From NCBI GenBank assembly GCA_017546805.1, contig JAFYRT010000017.1:1-44523 (forward strand): a stretch of 44,523 bases of DNA. The letters run 5' to 3'. Shown here in pieces: positions 26,671-36,424 of the stretch (position 1 is its first letter; the number at the start of each line of letters is the position of its first letter). The stretch is from Muribaculaceae bacterium. GTDB lineage: Bacteria > Bacteroidota > Bacteroidia > Bacteroidales > G3-4614. The notes under the pieces are model-generated. The model had not been told where the DNA came from, did no database searches, and was given only the letters and a program-made list of their open reading frames with translations. The position numbers were made by a program, and so were the translations under genes.

Positions 26671-28503
26671 TTATGCTACATTTTGCATGTCAACAAGTTT
26701 CTTGTAATAACCATTAAGAGCTATCAACTCATCGTGTTTACCGCGTTCAACAATCTCTCCCTCGTGCATAACGCATATCAAGTCGGCATTTTTAATAGTT
26801 GAAAGACGGTGAGCAATAACCAAAGTTGTACGGTTACGCATCAAATTCTCCAAAGCCTCTTGAACCAAACGTTCACTCTCTGTATCGAGAGCCGAAGTAG
26901 CCTCATCAAGGATAAGAATAGGAGGGTTTTTCATAATGGCACGAGCAATACTCAAACGTTGACGTTGACCACCCGACAAGCGACAGCCTCTATCACCAAT
27001 ATATGTATCATAACCATTCTCTGTAGCCATAATAAAGTCATGAGCATTTGCAATTTTTGCAGCCTCAATAACCTGCTCCATTGTAGCATTCTCAACACCA
27101 AAGGTTATATTATTGAAGAAAGTATCGTTAAACAAGATTGCCTCTTGGTTTACATTACCCATCAAAGCTCTAAGGCTGAAAGGAGTAACCTCTCTCACGT
27201 CAACTCCATCAACAAGAATATTTCCTTTATTTACATCATAGAAGCGAGGGACCAAATCTGCCATTGTAGTTTTACCAGAGCCCGATTGTCCAACAAGAGC
27301 AACTGTCTGACCCTTCTTAATTGTTAAGTTAACACCTTTGATTACGTAATCCTCGCTATATTTAAACCAAACATCACGATACTCAATCTCTTTTTCCATT
27401 TGATGCAATGGTTTTGGATTTTCGGGTGCTTTAATAGGATTCTCTGCACTCAAAATCTTATCAACACGCTCCATTGAAGCCAAACCTTGTTGAATAGCAT
27501 AGAATCCTTTTGTTAAATCTTTTGCAGGATTTATTATACTGTAGAATATAATCAAATAGTAGATGAATTGAGGAGCTGTAATCATACCGCGTCCTTCAAG
27601 AATCAAAGTTCCTCCAAACCACAACACGATTGCAATGGTAAGAGTACCCAAAAACTCACTCATAGGGTGAGCCAATGATTGACGACGTGCAATTCTATTG
27701 CTATACTTAAACAACAAATTGTTTGTTTTGTGGAAGCGATTTTTAATCTTTTCCTCAGCATTAAACGCCTTTATTATTCGCAAACCACCCAAAGTCTCAT
27801 CAATTTCAGATAAAAGGACTCCAGATTGTTGTTGAGCCTCAAGAGAGGCACGTTTCAGAGTTTTTGAGACCTTACCCATTATGTATCCCGAAACAGGCAA
27901 CAATACCAAAACAAAAATTGTAAGTTGCCAACTAATAATGAACATTGTCACCAAATAGACAATAATCATAATGGGGTTCTTTGAAATCATCTCCAACGAT
28001 GCCATGATAGAGTTCTCAACTCCTCCCACGTCACCTGTCATACGAGCCATGATATCTCCCTTTTTCTCTGCAGTAAAGAACCCTATTGGCAAGGAGGTTA
28101 CCTTATCGTATAGGAAATTTCTGATATCTCTCACCACTCCCGAACGCAAAGGAATAATAAAGTATGAACTTAGGTATGCGCTCATGGTTTTAAGGAATGT
28201 CATAACCACCAAAACCGCACCCATCAAGAACAAAACCCACGATGCTCCATGAACAGCTATTTGCTCGTTAATGATAAAGTAAAAATTATTTACCAACACA
28301 TCTTGTGCGCTCGCGCTACCCCACTCCATCCACTCGTATGAAGTTTCGTTTATCTTAAACAAAATTTCAAGAATAGGAATAATGGTTGCAAACGAGAATA
28401 GAGTAAGTACCGTTGAAAGAATATTAAATACTAAATTTAAAATGAAATACTTCTTATATGGAGGCACAAATCTAACAAGAAGTTTTAATAATTCCTTAAA
28501 CAT
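26671..28503 (-). CDS. MsbA-like ABC exporter (fused permease-ATPase)
   Basis: 610 residues, a half-transporter: an N-terminal membrane domain of about 330 residues, then an ATPase domain with Walker A GQSGSGKT (about 395), signature LSGGQRQR (509-516) and Walker B ILILDE (529-534). It could be the lipid A-core flippase MsbA or a lipid-linked oligosaccharide flippase like PglK. The six downstream glycosyltransferase genes fit either. It is the first gene of that operon. Upstream, a TAATTTTG (28584-28577) may be its -7 box, without a good -33. Confidence 0.9.
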   Translation of the reverse strand: MFKELLKLLVRFVPPYKKYFILNLVFNILSTVLTLFSFATIIPILEILFKINETSYEWMEWGSASAQDVLVNNFYFIINEQIAVHGASWVLFLMGAVLVVMTFLKTMSAYLSSYFIIPLRSGVVRDIRNFLYDKVTSLPIGFFTAEKKGDIMARMTGDVGGVENSIMASLEMISKNPIMIIVYLVTMFIISWQLTIFVLVLLPVSGYIMGKVSKTLKRASLEAQQQSGVLLSEIDETLGGLRIIKAFNAEEKIKNRFHKTNNLLFKYSNRIARRQSLAHPMSEFLGTLTIAIVLWFGGTLILEGRGMITAPQFIYYLIIFYSIINPAKDLTKGFYAIQQGLASMERVDKILSAENPIKAPENPKPLHQMEKEIEYRDVWFKYSEDYVIKGVNLTIKKGQTVALVGQSGSGKTTMADLVPRFYDVNKGNILVDGVDVREVTPFSLRALMGNVNQEAILFNDTFFNNITFGVENATMEQVIEAAKIANAHDFIMATENGYDTYIGDRGCRLSGGQRQRLSIARAIMKNPPILILDEATSALDTESERLVQEALENLMRNRTTLVIAHRLSTIKNADLICVMHEGEIVERGKHDELIALNGYYKKLVDMQNVA

Positions 28504-28625
28504 AAATAATATAGAATTTTAATTTAAAAAAGAGAAGTTTAATCCCTTTTTGTCCGTAGATAAATATCATTTTTTGCAAAATTATAAAAATTTTCATAAT
28601 TAAGGAGCATATAAACAACCCTATA

Positions 28626-28656
28626 TTTGTCATATTAAAATTTTTACATACCTTTG
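28626..28656 (+). promoter_or_regulatory. Promoter of the B12 locus
   Basis: TTTG (28626-28629) and TACCTTTG (28649-28656) with a 19-base spacer. The predicted start near 28663 coincides with the beginning of the riboswitch. Confidence 0.75.
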
Positions 28657-28664
28657 CAAGCGCA

Positions 28665-28835
28665 ACGGTTCTCATAAGAAGATTAAAAGGGAATAGGGTG
28701 AAAATCCCTGACAGTCCCGCTGCTGTGAGTTCCACTATCAAGGCTTGGAGTGCCACTTTTATGCGACATAGCATAATGGGAAGGCAATCCTGAATAAAGC
28801 CGGAACGAGTCAGAAGACCTGCCGATGCATATTAC
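28665..28835 (+). ncRNA. Cobalamin riboswitch
   Basis: The aptamer shows the conserved elements in order: aaaagggaatagggtgaaaatc-type P3 region (28685-28706), ccctgacagtcccgctgctgtgag core (about 28707-28730), and the B12 box AGTCAGAAGACCTGCC at 28808-28823. Edges are approximate. It precedes a TonB receptor gene by about 120 bases. Binding of adenosylcobalamin normally lowers expression of such loci. The stretch 28836-28956 is the expression platform; I see no classical terminator in it, so control of translation is more likely. Most of the 28504-28956 gap is accounted for by this element and its promoter. Confidence 0.96.
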
Positions 28836-28956
28836 TAACAGCTTTCGAGGAAAGAGCGTGTGGTGTCAAAAAAAGAGGAATAGCCCTTCATATCTAATGC
28901 CCTTATAGGCAACATCCGCATCAGCTTATCTACTCAAAGCATTTACAACCAAGCGG

Positions 28957-30990
28957 ATGAAATTACAACAACACATAAAATTTACCATAGCTGCAATACT
29001 TGTAAGTATTGTTACGTCGTCTGTTTTCGCAAATGAGATAGGAGACAGAGCTATAGATTCCATTCTTTTACATCTCAATTTGGAGGAGGTAAACATCACT
29101 GCAAACCGATTCCGCGAAATGACACCCGTTCAAAGGCTCTCGGGCAAAGAGTTGGAAAAACTAAACAGCTACTCTGTTGCCGATGCTTTACGCCACTTCA
29201 CAGGCGTACAACTTAAAGATTACGGAGGTGTTGGAGGAATCAAAACCATAGATATTCGCAGTATGGGAGCCAACCACGTCGGAGTCTTCTACGACGGTAT
29301 TCAACTGGGCAATGCCCAAAACGGGCAGATAGACCTATCGATGTATTCACTCGACAATATCGACGAATTGGCTGTTTTCAACGGACAAAAAGGCGAGATA
29401 TTTCAACCTGCAAAAGATTTTGGTTCGGCAGGAATGTTATATATCCGCTCTCGTCGTCCCAAGTTCAAAGAGGGCAAAAACTATCACTTAAAAGCCTCAC
29501 TAAAAGCAGGTTCGTTTGCAACCATAAATCCATCATTCCTATTGGAATCCAAAATAAACGACAGCATATCTGTATCGGTTTCGGCAGAGTATCTAAATTC
29601 AAGCGGAGAGTATGATTTCAGATATCGCAGAGTCACCCCCGATGGAGCAGTTGCATACGACACCACAGCCACACGTCAAAACGGAGATATCAGTTCACTG
29701 AGAGTAGAGGGCGGAGTATATGGAACAATCAACGACGGATATTGGAGAGTAAAACTATATACATATAACTCGGAACGAGGAATACCGGGAGCCATAGTAA
29801 ACAACGTATGGCGACGTGGCGAACGTCTTTGGGACAACAACACCTTTGTTCAAGGCACATTCAGCAAAGATGTCAATCGATATTACAGAACAATGGCAAA
29901 TGCCAAGTATGCCTACTACAACACCCACTATGTAAACAACGATTCAAAACTGATTGCTGTTGACAACAGATATAAGCAAAAGGAGGTATATCTATCAACT
30001 TCACACGCATTCACACCATTTCGTTTTTGGGATATAGCCCTTGCATATGACTACCAATTCAACTCGCTCGATAGCGACATGGCAAACTTTGCCTTTCCCA
30101 AACGCCATACAAACATGTTGGCACTTGCAACATCGTTTCAGATTTGGAGAATGAAGATACAAGGTAGCTGTTTAGGAACATTCATAAAAGACAAAACGAT
30201 AACAGGCGACAACGAAGGCAAGAAAAAAGCCTTCTCACCCTCGTTGCTATTCTCCCTTAAACCGCTCAGAAACGGAGACTTGACACTTAGAGCATTCATT
30301 AAACGCAGCTTCACAATGCCAACATTCAACGACCTATACTATACCGATTTAGGCAATGCTGCGCTTAAACCTGAATATGCAACACAATACGACGGAGGAG
30401 TTACATATTTAAGAACTTGGGAGAAGAAGTTTGTGAGAGCATTCCGCATCCAAGCCGATGGTTACTACAACCGAGTAACAGATAAAATCGTGGCATACCC
30501 CAAAGGGCAACAATTCCGCTGGACAATGTTGAATTTGGGAGAGGTTGAGATTAAAGGATGCGATGTAGCCACAGAGGTAACAGTATCGCCCGCAAACAGA
30601 CTATTCTTTACCGTAAAAGGACAATACACATACCAATATGCAGTTGACATCACCGATGTAAACGACAGCTATTATGGCGACCAAATACCATACGTTCCTC
30701 GTCACAGTTGCTCAGCAATAGTACAAGGGGAGTATGCAGGATGGTGTTTAAACTACACATTCATATATGCAGGCGAGAGATACTCTCAACAGCAAAACAT
30801 AGCAGCCAATCACATGCAACCTTGGTACACGCACGACATATCGCTCACAAAAGAGTTTAAACTCAAACGTGGCAGTGCGCTAAAAGGCACATTTGAAGTA
30901 AACAACTTTTTGAATCAGGCATACGATGTTATTCTAAACTATCCTATGCCGGGAATAAACTACCGATTTACACTATCATTCGAGATTTAA
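28957..30990 (+). CDS. btuB: TonB-dependent cobalamin receptor, BtuB-like
   Basis: 677 residues with a signal peptide ending near SSVFA-N. The plug domain follows (VNITANRFREMTPVQRLSG, then ADALRHFTGVQLKDYGGVGG and IDIRSMGANHVGVFYDGIQL), and the rest is a 22-strand-type barrel ending in an aromatic-rich C-terminal strand (NYRFTLSFEI). There is no N-terminal carboxypeptidase-like extension as in SusC proteins. The cobalamin riboswitch upstream and the BtuG- and BtuH-like genes downstream identify the substrate as a corrinoid. It ends one base before the next gene. Confidence 0.92.
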   Translation: MKLQQHIKFTIAAILVSIVTSSVFANEIGDRAIDSILLHLNLEEVNITANRFREMTPVQRLSGKELEKLNSYSVADALRHFTGVQLKDYGGVGGIKTIDIRSMGANHVGVFYDGIQLGNAQNGQIDLSMYSLDNIDELAVFNGQKGEIFQPAKDFGSAGMLYIRSRRPKFKEGKNYHLKASLKAGSFATINPSFLLESKINDSISVSVSAEYLNSSGEYDFRYRRVTPDGAVAYDTTATRQNGDISSLRVEGGVYGTINDGYWRVKLYTYNSERGIPGAIVNNVWRRGERLWDNNTFVQGTFSKDVNRYYRTMANAKYAYYNTHYVNNDSKLIAVDNRYKQKEVYLSTSHAFTPFRFWDIALAYDYQFNSLDSDMANFAFPKRHTNMLALATSFQIWRMKIQGSCLGTFIKDKTITGDNEGKKKAFSPSLLFSLKPLRNGDLTLRAFIKRSFTMPTFNDLYYTDLGNAALKPEYATQYDGGVTYLRTWEKKFVRAFRIQADGYYNRVTDKIVAYPKGQQFRWTMLNLGEVEIKGCDVATEVTVSPANRLFFTVKGQYTYQYAVDITDVNDSYYGDQIPYVPRHSCSAIVQGEYAGWCLNYTFIYAGERYSQQQNIAANHMQPWYTHDISLTKEFKLKRGSALKGTFEVNNFLNQAYDVILNYPMPGINYRFTLSFEI

Positions 30991-30991
30991 T

Positions 30992-32146
30992 ATGAAACGC
31001 AAATACATAATACCGCTTTTAAGCATAATCACCACCTTGCTCCTCGCTTCGTGTCGCGGAGATGAGGTAATAATTCTCTCTGAAAGTGAAGGCATTAAAG
31101 AGGCAAAAGATGTCAATGCCAATCCTTACGGATTCTATCTGTTGAACGAAGGCAACATGGGAAGCAATAAAGCCTCGCTCGATTTCATGGATTTTACGAC
31201 AGGAGTCTATAGCCGAAACATTTATGCCGAGCGAAACCCAGATGTTGTAAAAGAGTTGGGCGATGTAGGCAACGATGCACAAATACATGACAACAAACTG
31301 TGGATGACAATCAACGCATCGCACAAAGTGGAGATTGTTGATGCAATAACAGCCAAACGAATAAAAGAGATAGAGGTTCCAAACTGTCGATACATAGTAT
31401 TTGATGGCAACTATGCATACATCTCATCATATGTAACAACAATCATAGGCGACATAAACGCACAAGAGGGGGCTGTCTTTAAAATTGACACGAACACCTA
31501 CAAAATAGTAGGCGAAGTAAAAGTTGGAAGACAACCCGAAGAGATGGTCATAAAAAACGGTTTCCTATACGTTGCCAACTCGGGAGGGTACAACTCCGAG
31601 ATGTACGACAACACCGTTTCGGTAATACGACTATCAACCTTCACTCAAATAGAGAAGAGAGAGGTTGCGATAAATCTGCACAGAATGAGACTCGATAAAA
31701 ACGGCAAAATATGGGTACTCTCAAGGGGAAACTACTACACCATGCCGCCACAATTATACCGTCTCGAGACAAACAACAGTGGTTCAATAACAAAAGTTGA
31801 AGCCACAGGATTGTTATGCTCCAATTTTGAGATATGCGACGATAAAATTTACATGTACAATGCCCCATACCAAGGCAATTCTCTATCGGCGAATATAACA
31901 TACTCAGTTGCAGACGTTCACTCGGCAGAGATAATAGAACCTAATTTCATAAAAGACGGAACAGAGAGTTTAATAAAAATACCATACGCAATAAAGGTGA
32001 ACCCCACAACAAAAGAGGTTTTCATCTGCGATGCAAAAAACTATGTATCATCGGGAAGTGTCACATGTTACTCTCCACAAGGCATAAAACGTTGGAGTGT
32101 ATTTACAGGCGATATTCCCTCATCAATAACATTTATATATAAATAA
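30992..32146 (+). CDS. btuG: YncE/DUF5074 beta-propeller lipoprotein, BtuG-like
   Basis: 384 residues with lipobox LLASC. The body is a run of beta-propeller blades, each with a WVxNxG-type pattern (KLWMTINASHKVEIVDAIT; FLYVANSGGYNSEMYDNTVS; KIWVLSRGNYYTMPPQLYRL). In Bacteroides, BtuG is a surface-exposed propeller lipoprotein that binds B12 very tightly and caps BtuB. This gene has the same neighbour, the same riboswitch control and the same architecture. Spacing of one base from btuB and two bases to the next gene shows a single operon. Confidence 0.85.
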   Translation: MKRKYIIPLLSIITTLLLASCRGDEVIILSESEGIKEAKDVNANPYGFYLLNEGNMGSNKASLDFMDFTTGVYSRNIYAERNPDVVKELGDVGNDAQIHDNKLWMTINASHKVEIVDAITAKRIKEIEVPNCRYIVFDGNYAYISSYVTTIIGDINAQEGAVFKIDTNTYKIVGEVKVGRQPEEMVIKNGFLYVANSGGYNSEMYDNTVSVIRLSTFTQIEKREVAINLHRMRLDKNGKIWVLSRGNYYTMPPQLYRLETNNSGSITKVEATGLLCSNFEICDDKIYMYNAPYQGNSLSANITYSVADVHSAEIIEPNFIKDGTESLIKIPYAIKVNPTTKEVFICDAKNYVSSGSVTCYSPQGIKRWSVFTGDIPSSITFIYK

Positions 32147-32148
32147 CT

Positions 32149-33306
32149 ATGAAAGGTTTAAAATTTAACATCTTAATAGCACTATCGATAATGCTATTTA
32201 CAAGCTGTAATAATGGAATTGACAATACATCAATAGGCATCGACAGCAACTATTCGGTATACCGACTACAAAAACTAATACTTGCAACAGGTGCAATAGG
32301 TGACAGTTTTAAGTGGGAGGTTATATCAGAAAACGGAGAGACCACCTTACTATCGGAGGATAGAGAGTGCTTATTTGTTGCAGATAAGAGTGGTAACTAC
32401 TCATTAATTCTAACTATAAAAGACAACGGCGAAGAGGTTGTTGAAACATCGGCGATTACAGTTCTACCCGAAGATATTGAATACAAAGCATCAATGACAA
32501 AGGTTCTGGAATTCAATCCTGCTCCGGGACAGTTCATAAACGACCTGCCCGAATATGAAGAGGGCGACACCAAAGAGATTATCAGACAAAAAACCGAGGA
32601 GTACGTTCTTAACGGAAGTATGATATCACTTGGAGCGTTCGGAGGTTACATAATTGTAGGATTTGACCATACCATTATAAACAAACCCGACAAAAAAGAT
32701 TTCTTCTTGGGCAGCAATGCCTTTTCAGGGAGTTCGGAGTGCGGAATAGTTTGTGTGTCCATTGACAAAAACAACAACGGAATTGCCGATGATGAGTGGT
32801 ACGAACTTGCTGGAAGCGAATATAACAATCCCGAAACAAAAAAGAACTACCAAGTAACATACTATCGTCCCGAAGAGAATAAGACACAAGTTCCGGGCAC
32901 TAACGGAGTAGTTGACAAAGAGTATATAAAATGGACCGACAACATGGGAGGCGAAGGATTCATTGAACAAAACGGTTTCACAAACCACTCGCTCGACTAT
33001 TGGCCAAAATGGAGCAATAGCAACACCATTACACTGACAGGAACACTGCTACCCGAAAACTATATCATAAAGAGCAACGGTCAGTACTACCTAAACAAAT
33101 ACGATTGGGGTTATGCCGACACATACGCAAACCGAGACACAGAGAACAACTCATTCGATATCTCTTGGGCAGTAAACAGCAATGGAGAAGCAGTTAAGCT
33201 GATAGGAATAGACTTCATAAAAGTATATACAGGACTCCTTCAAAACTGCGGACAAATCGGAGAGACATCAACTGAGTTCCTCGGGGCAAAAGACTTGAAT
33301 CTATAA
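32149..33306 (+). CDS. Surface lipoprotein of the B12 locus, PKD-like N-domain
   Basis: 385 residues with lipobox LFTSC (cysteine 20). Residues about 30-105 look like an Ig/PKD-type beta domain (FKWEVISENGETTLLSEDREC, ending ETSAITVLPEDI). The remainder contains GSMISLGAFGGYIIVGFDHTI, NNNGIADDEWYELAGSEY and LIGIDFIKVYTGLLQN. Similar proteins, annotated only as cell-surface proteins, accompany BtuB/BtuG genes in Bacteroides. The DxNNNGxxDDEWYE stretch could bind calcium. It is probably another extracellular part of corrinoid capture, but its role is unknown. Confidence 0.8.
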   Translation: MKGLKFNILIALSIMLFTSCNNGIDNTSIGIDSNYSVYRLQKLILATGAIGDSFKWEVISENGETTLLSEDRECLFVADKSGNYSLILTIKDNGEEVVETSAITVLPEDIEYKASMTKVLEFNPAPGQFINDLPEYEEGDTKEIIRQKTEEYVLNGSMISLGAFGGYIIVGFDHTIINKPDKKDFFLGSNAFSGSSECGIVCVSIDKNNNGIADDEWYELAGSEYNNPETKKNYQVTYYRPEENKTQVPGTNGVVDKEYIKWTDNMGGEGFIEQNGFTNHSLDYWPKWSNSNTITLTGTLLPENYIIKSNGQYYLNKYDWGYADTYANRDTENNSFDISWAVNSNGEAVKLIGIDFIKVYTGLLQNCGQIGETSTEFLGAKDLNL

Positions 33307-33324
33307 CACACTAAATTATATATT

Positions 33325-34362
33325 ATGCAAAGTTTTTACAAAGTTTTGATTTTAGCAATTTTGGCACTCACATTAGGCGTTTCGGCAAACGCAGCAAAAA
33401 AAAGTGTAGTGCTTGATTTAACACAACCATCTTCACCTGCAACATTTGAGTATGACTCAAACGGAGTGTGGACAGAGACATACAACGACGTTGACTACAC
33501 ACACTGGGATTCACAAGTATTCAGTTTCTCTCACCTAATTGGAGGTCCCGGCTCTTCATACGGAGGATTGGCATGGAACGGATTTACAGTGAGTCAAAAT
33601 GCAAGCAGCGAGCAAGAAGACTATCCATTAGACTCACAATGGGGATGTATGGCAGAAGGGGGAATTGCAGCAATAAGCAATGGCAAAGCAATTGTTGACA
33701 GCGAAAGACCATACATTGTGGCAAACTACAGCTCATGGGAGACACAAAACAGTTTGTCTATCACATTTAACGACGGCAACCTATACACTCTAAACGGAAT
33801 GTATCTAACAAACTCGCCATACCCATACTATACAAACATCTATGGAGACGATTTTGCCAATCCACTCACAAACGAGGGCGACTTCTTCAAAGTAATAGCA
33901 TACGGAGTAAAAGCCGACAACTCGGTAGAGACAGCAGAATTTATGCTTGCCGAATTCAAAAACGGCACTCTACAACAAACAACAGAGTGGACATGGTGGG
34001 ATTTATCATCATTGGGAACAATAAAAGAGGTATATTTCACAATGGAATCGTCAGACACAGGGCAATGGGGAATGAACACACCCGCATACTTCTGTATCGA
34101 CCGCATAATGGCAAGCAACCCGGTTCCAAGCGGAATTGAGGAGAGCCAAGCCACTCTCAACACAACAGAGATATACTACGCAGCAAATAACATATATGTT
34201 ACAGCAACAGGTGCAACAGTAGTAAAAGTGTACTCAATAAACGGAGTAGAGGTATTGTCGCAAATGGTTGACGAAGGAACAAGCATAATTTCATCCGCAA
34301 CATTACCAAACGGAATATACATTGTAAAAGCAGGAGAAAAGGCTATAAAATTCTCTAAATAA
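33325..34362 (+). CDS. DUF4465 protein, BtuH-like, with type IX sorting domain
   Basis: 345 residues. Residues 1-23 form a signal peptide (GVSANA-A) without a lipobox. The DUF4465 domain spans about 60-272, with FSFSHLIGGPGSSYGGLAWNG, TLNGMYLTNSPYPYY and AYFCIDRIMAS. To my knowledge the B12-binding BtuH proteins of Bacteroides belong to this family and are lipoproteins. Here residues about 275-345 instead resemble a type IX secretion sorting domain, ending NGIYIVKAGEKAIKFSK. The protein is therefore probably exported by that system and attached to the surface. It closes the B12 operon before a strong hairpin. Confidence 0.85.
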   Translation: MQSFYKVLILAILALTLGVSANAAKKSVVLDLTQPSSPATFEYDSNGVWTETYNDVDYTHWDSQVFSFSHLIGGPGSSYGGLAWNGFTVSQNASSEQEDYPLDSQWGCMAEGGIAAISNGKAIVDSERPYIVANYSSWETQNSLSITFNDGNLYTLNGMYLTNSPYPYYTNIYGDDFANPLTNEGDFFKVIAYGVKADNSVETAEFMLAEFKNGTLQQTTEWTWWDLSSLGTIKEVYFTMESSDTGQWGMNTPAYFCIDRIMASNPVPSGIEESQATLNTTEIYYAANNIYVTATGATVVKVYSINGVEVLSQMVDEGTSIISSATLPNGIYIVKAGEKAIKFSK

Positions 34363-34392
34363 ATAAGATGTTAAAATAGTAGTTCAAAAGAG

Positions 34393-34428
34393 GAGGAGGG
34401 TGTGTCAAGTTATCGACACACCCTCCTC
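34393..34428. terminator. Terminator after the B12 operon and mscS-like gene
   Basis: A perfect 14-bp stem gaggagggtgtgtc / gacacaccctcctc with an eight-base loop. It stands between two convergent genes. T tracts are short on both sides, so the strength comes from the stem; it could serve both directions. Confidence 0.85.
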
Positions 34429-34473
34429 TATTTGTGAAGATTGAATAAAAAATCCATTAATATTTCGGCAAAG

Positions 34474-36318
34474 CTACCCTTTACTTTCGTCCTTATTCTC
34501 TTTATTTCGCAAATACTCCTCGGGCATAAATACTTGATCGGTCTGACGCACACCCATAAAGTGAGGCGACATAATTTCTATACCTGCCTCATTGAATAGG
34601 TCTTGAATTTGCTGATGAAGATTAGAATAGATTAGTGACATTTGCTCGGGATGACGAGTGTATGCGTTAATTTGATATACCACATACCAATCGTCCAACT
34701 TAGTTTGCAACACAAACGGACGTGGTTCTGCCTCGATATACGGTGTTGCAAGTGCAGCCTGTATAAGAATTTGATGCACCTGTTGCCAAGGAACTTCATA
34801 ACCAAAAGTGACGTCGCTATGAATAATGAGTCCGTACTCTTGTGCCGATGAGCTATAATTTGTGGTCATCGAAGACATAACAAATGAGTTGGGTACAGTA
34901 ACAATCTCGTTCTTTGGAGTTTTAACGCGAGTTACAAGCGGAGTTTTCTCAATGATATCGCCCATGGTGTCATTAAGTTTTATGCGGTCTCCCACTCTGA
35001 AAGGACGCATAAATGTGATAACCAATCCTGCCATAAGGTTGGCTATTAGCGTACTCGAACCCAAAGATATGATAAGACCTATGAAAACCGAGATTCCTTG
35101 AAACACTCCTGAGTCTGAGCCGGGGAGGTAATTGTAAATCATGGCTATCATAAAGGTATAGAGCAGAATTCTCACAATGGAGAAGGTTGGCATAGCCCAT
35201 TCAGGAAAGAAATTCTTGAGCTTCAAGTTACCACATTCAATCTCAAGGGCAATATAACGTGCCAAACGAACAAGCGCCCTTGTTGCATACCATATAACAA
35301 GAATGCTGATAAGATTAGGAATATAGTCAATAACGCCAAAGGTAATTTTCTTTATGGGGACAAGAAAATAACTGAGAAGTTGCATCGCAAACCCCTTGGT
35401 GCTTGGGAAAATGCTGAAAATAATTGGCAGAGAAATAAGCAATTGCAATAGTATTACAATATACTTCACAATTCTTTTAAGCACCAACAATAGCGCTACT
35501 TGTTTCTCTGTGTTTAGAATTTCGTATGATTGAATTTTGATTGATTTGAGTTTGGTATCCTTAAGACTTGTAATCCTTTTTCCTATTTTAGCAAATCCCC
35601 AACAGGTAAATTTATAGAGCAAGTATTGCACAAAAAGCACCAACAGGCAATATGCCACGCTCTCCACCATGCGCCAGAAACCATACTCCTTCTTCATATG
35701 GTTAAATTTATCAATCACTATTTGTTTTCGATTAGCCACAAGAGAGTCTCGACTAACCCCTTCCCACATGGCATCGGCATCGGTAACAGAGACAAGCACT
35801 TCTGTATCGTACATTACGTCCGAGAAAATATCTGTGTTTTCGATATAGACACGTGCTGTATCAAGAGTTATTTTCTTTCCAATCTCCTCAATTAATTCGC
35901 CTGCCCTCTGTGCACGTTGAAATGGAGAGAGTCCGCCCTTATTTGTATAGATATAAAAGAGGGTATCTTCATCCACCATGACAGGAGAACCCTTTGTTGT
36001 TCGTCTAAGCGAATCGATATGTTGCAACTGTCTGTGTCGTCTGATGGAATCGCCTGCCAAAACCTTGAGTTTAAATTGTTCAAACTCTATTCTAAGGTTT
36101 GCTTCACTCAGTTTAGCCTCCTCGAGCGACTGTTGCAACTGAGTCACAGACAATGAGTCTTGATCCACAACTCCGTCCTTGACCTGAGAACTATCCGCCA
36201 CAATTGAAGAATCGCTTTTTACATGAAAAATTTCGCGAATAGCATTGCCGATTTGCGCCTTTGCACTTATGGTACTGAGCATCAAAAGGCTTATGATAAA
36301 AAACCTTTGTAATTTCAT
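34474..36318 (-). CDS. MscS-family mechanosensitive channel with extended N-terminus
   Basis: 614 residues, longer than the small MscS. A signal peptide (ISAKA-Q) is followed by a periplasmic region with a coiled-coil-like segment (about 55-90). Several membrane helices follow between about 210 and 430. The MscS pore helix and beta domain are clear: SSTLIANLMAGLVITFMRPF, then VGDRIKLNDTMGDIIE and TVPNSFVMSS. It would open on membrane tension and release solutes in osmotic down-shock. It is 106 bases downstream of the EamA gene on the same strand; cotranscription is possible. Confidence 0.92.
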   Translation of the reverse strand: MKLQRFFIISLLMLSTISAKAQIGNAIREIFHVKSDSSIVADSSQVKDGVVDQDSLSVTQLQQSLEEAKLSEANLRIEFEQFKLKVLAGDSIRRHRQLQHIDSLRRTTKGSPVMVDEDTLFYIYTNKGGLSPFQRAQRAGELIEEIGKKITLDTARVYIENTDIFSDVMYDTEVLVSVTDADAMWEGVSRDSLVANRKQIVIDKFNHMKKEYGFWRMVESVAYCLLVLFVQYLLYKFTCWGFAKIGKRITSLKDTKLKSIKIQSYEILNTEKQVALLLVLKRIVKYIVILLQLLISLPIIFSIFPSTKGFAMQLLSYFLVPIKKITFGVIDYIPNLISILVIWYATRALVRLARYIALEIECGNLKLKNFFPEWAMPTFSIVRILLYTFMIAMIYNYLPGSDSGVFQGISVFIGLIISLGSSTLIANLMAGLVITFMRPFRVGDRIKLNDTMGDIIEKTPLVTRVKTPKNEIVTVPNSFVMSSMTTNYSSSAQEYGLIIHSDVTFGYEVPWQQVHQILIQAALATPYIEAEPRPFVLQTKLDDWYVVYQINAYTRHPEQMSLIYSNLHQQIQDLFNEAGIEIMSPHFMGVRQTDQVFMPEEYLRNKENKDESKG

Positions 36319-36424
36319 CCTACTTTCTCTGTTTTTGATATACCAATAGTTATGGACGCAAAATTATCAAAATTTAATAATCCTCTACATTTTTACCGCT
36401 CTTTTTTTGACAGAAGCACTAATG

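Noticed and set aside
28496-28774. Minus-strand ORF of 92 codons
   Set aside because: It covers the cobalamin riboswitch and its promoter on the opposite strand and has no protein features.
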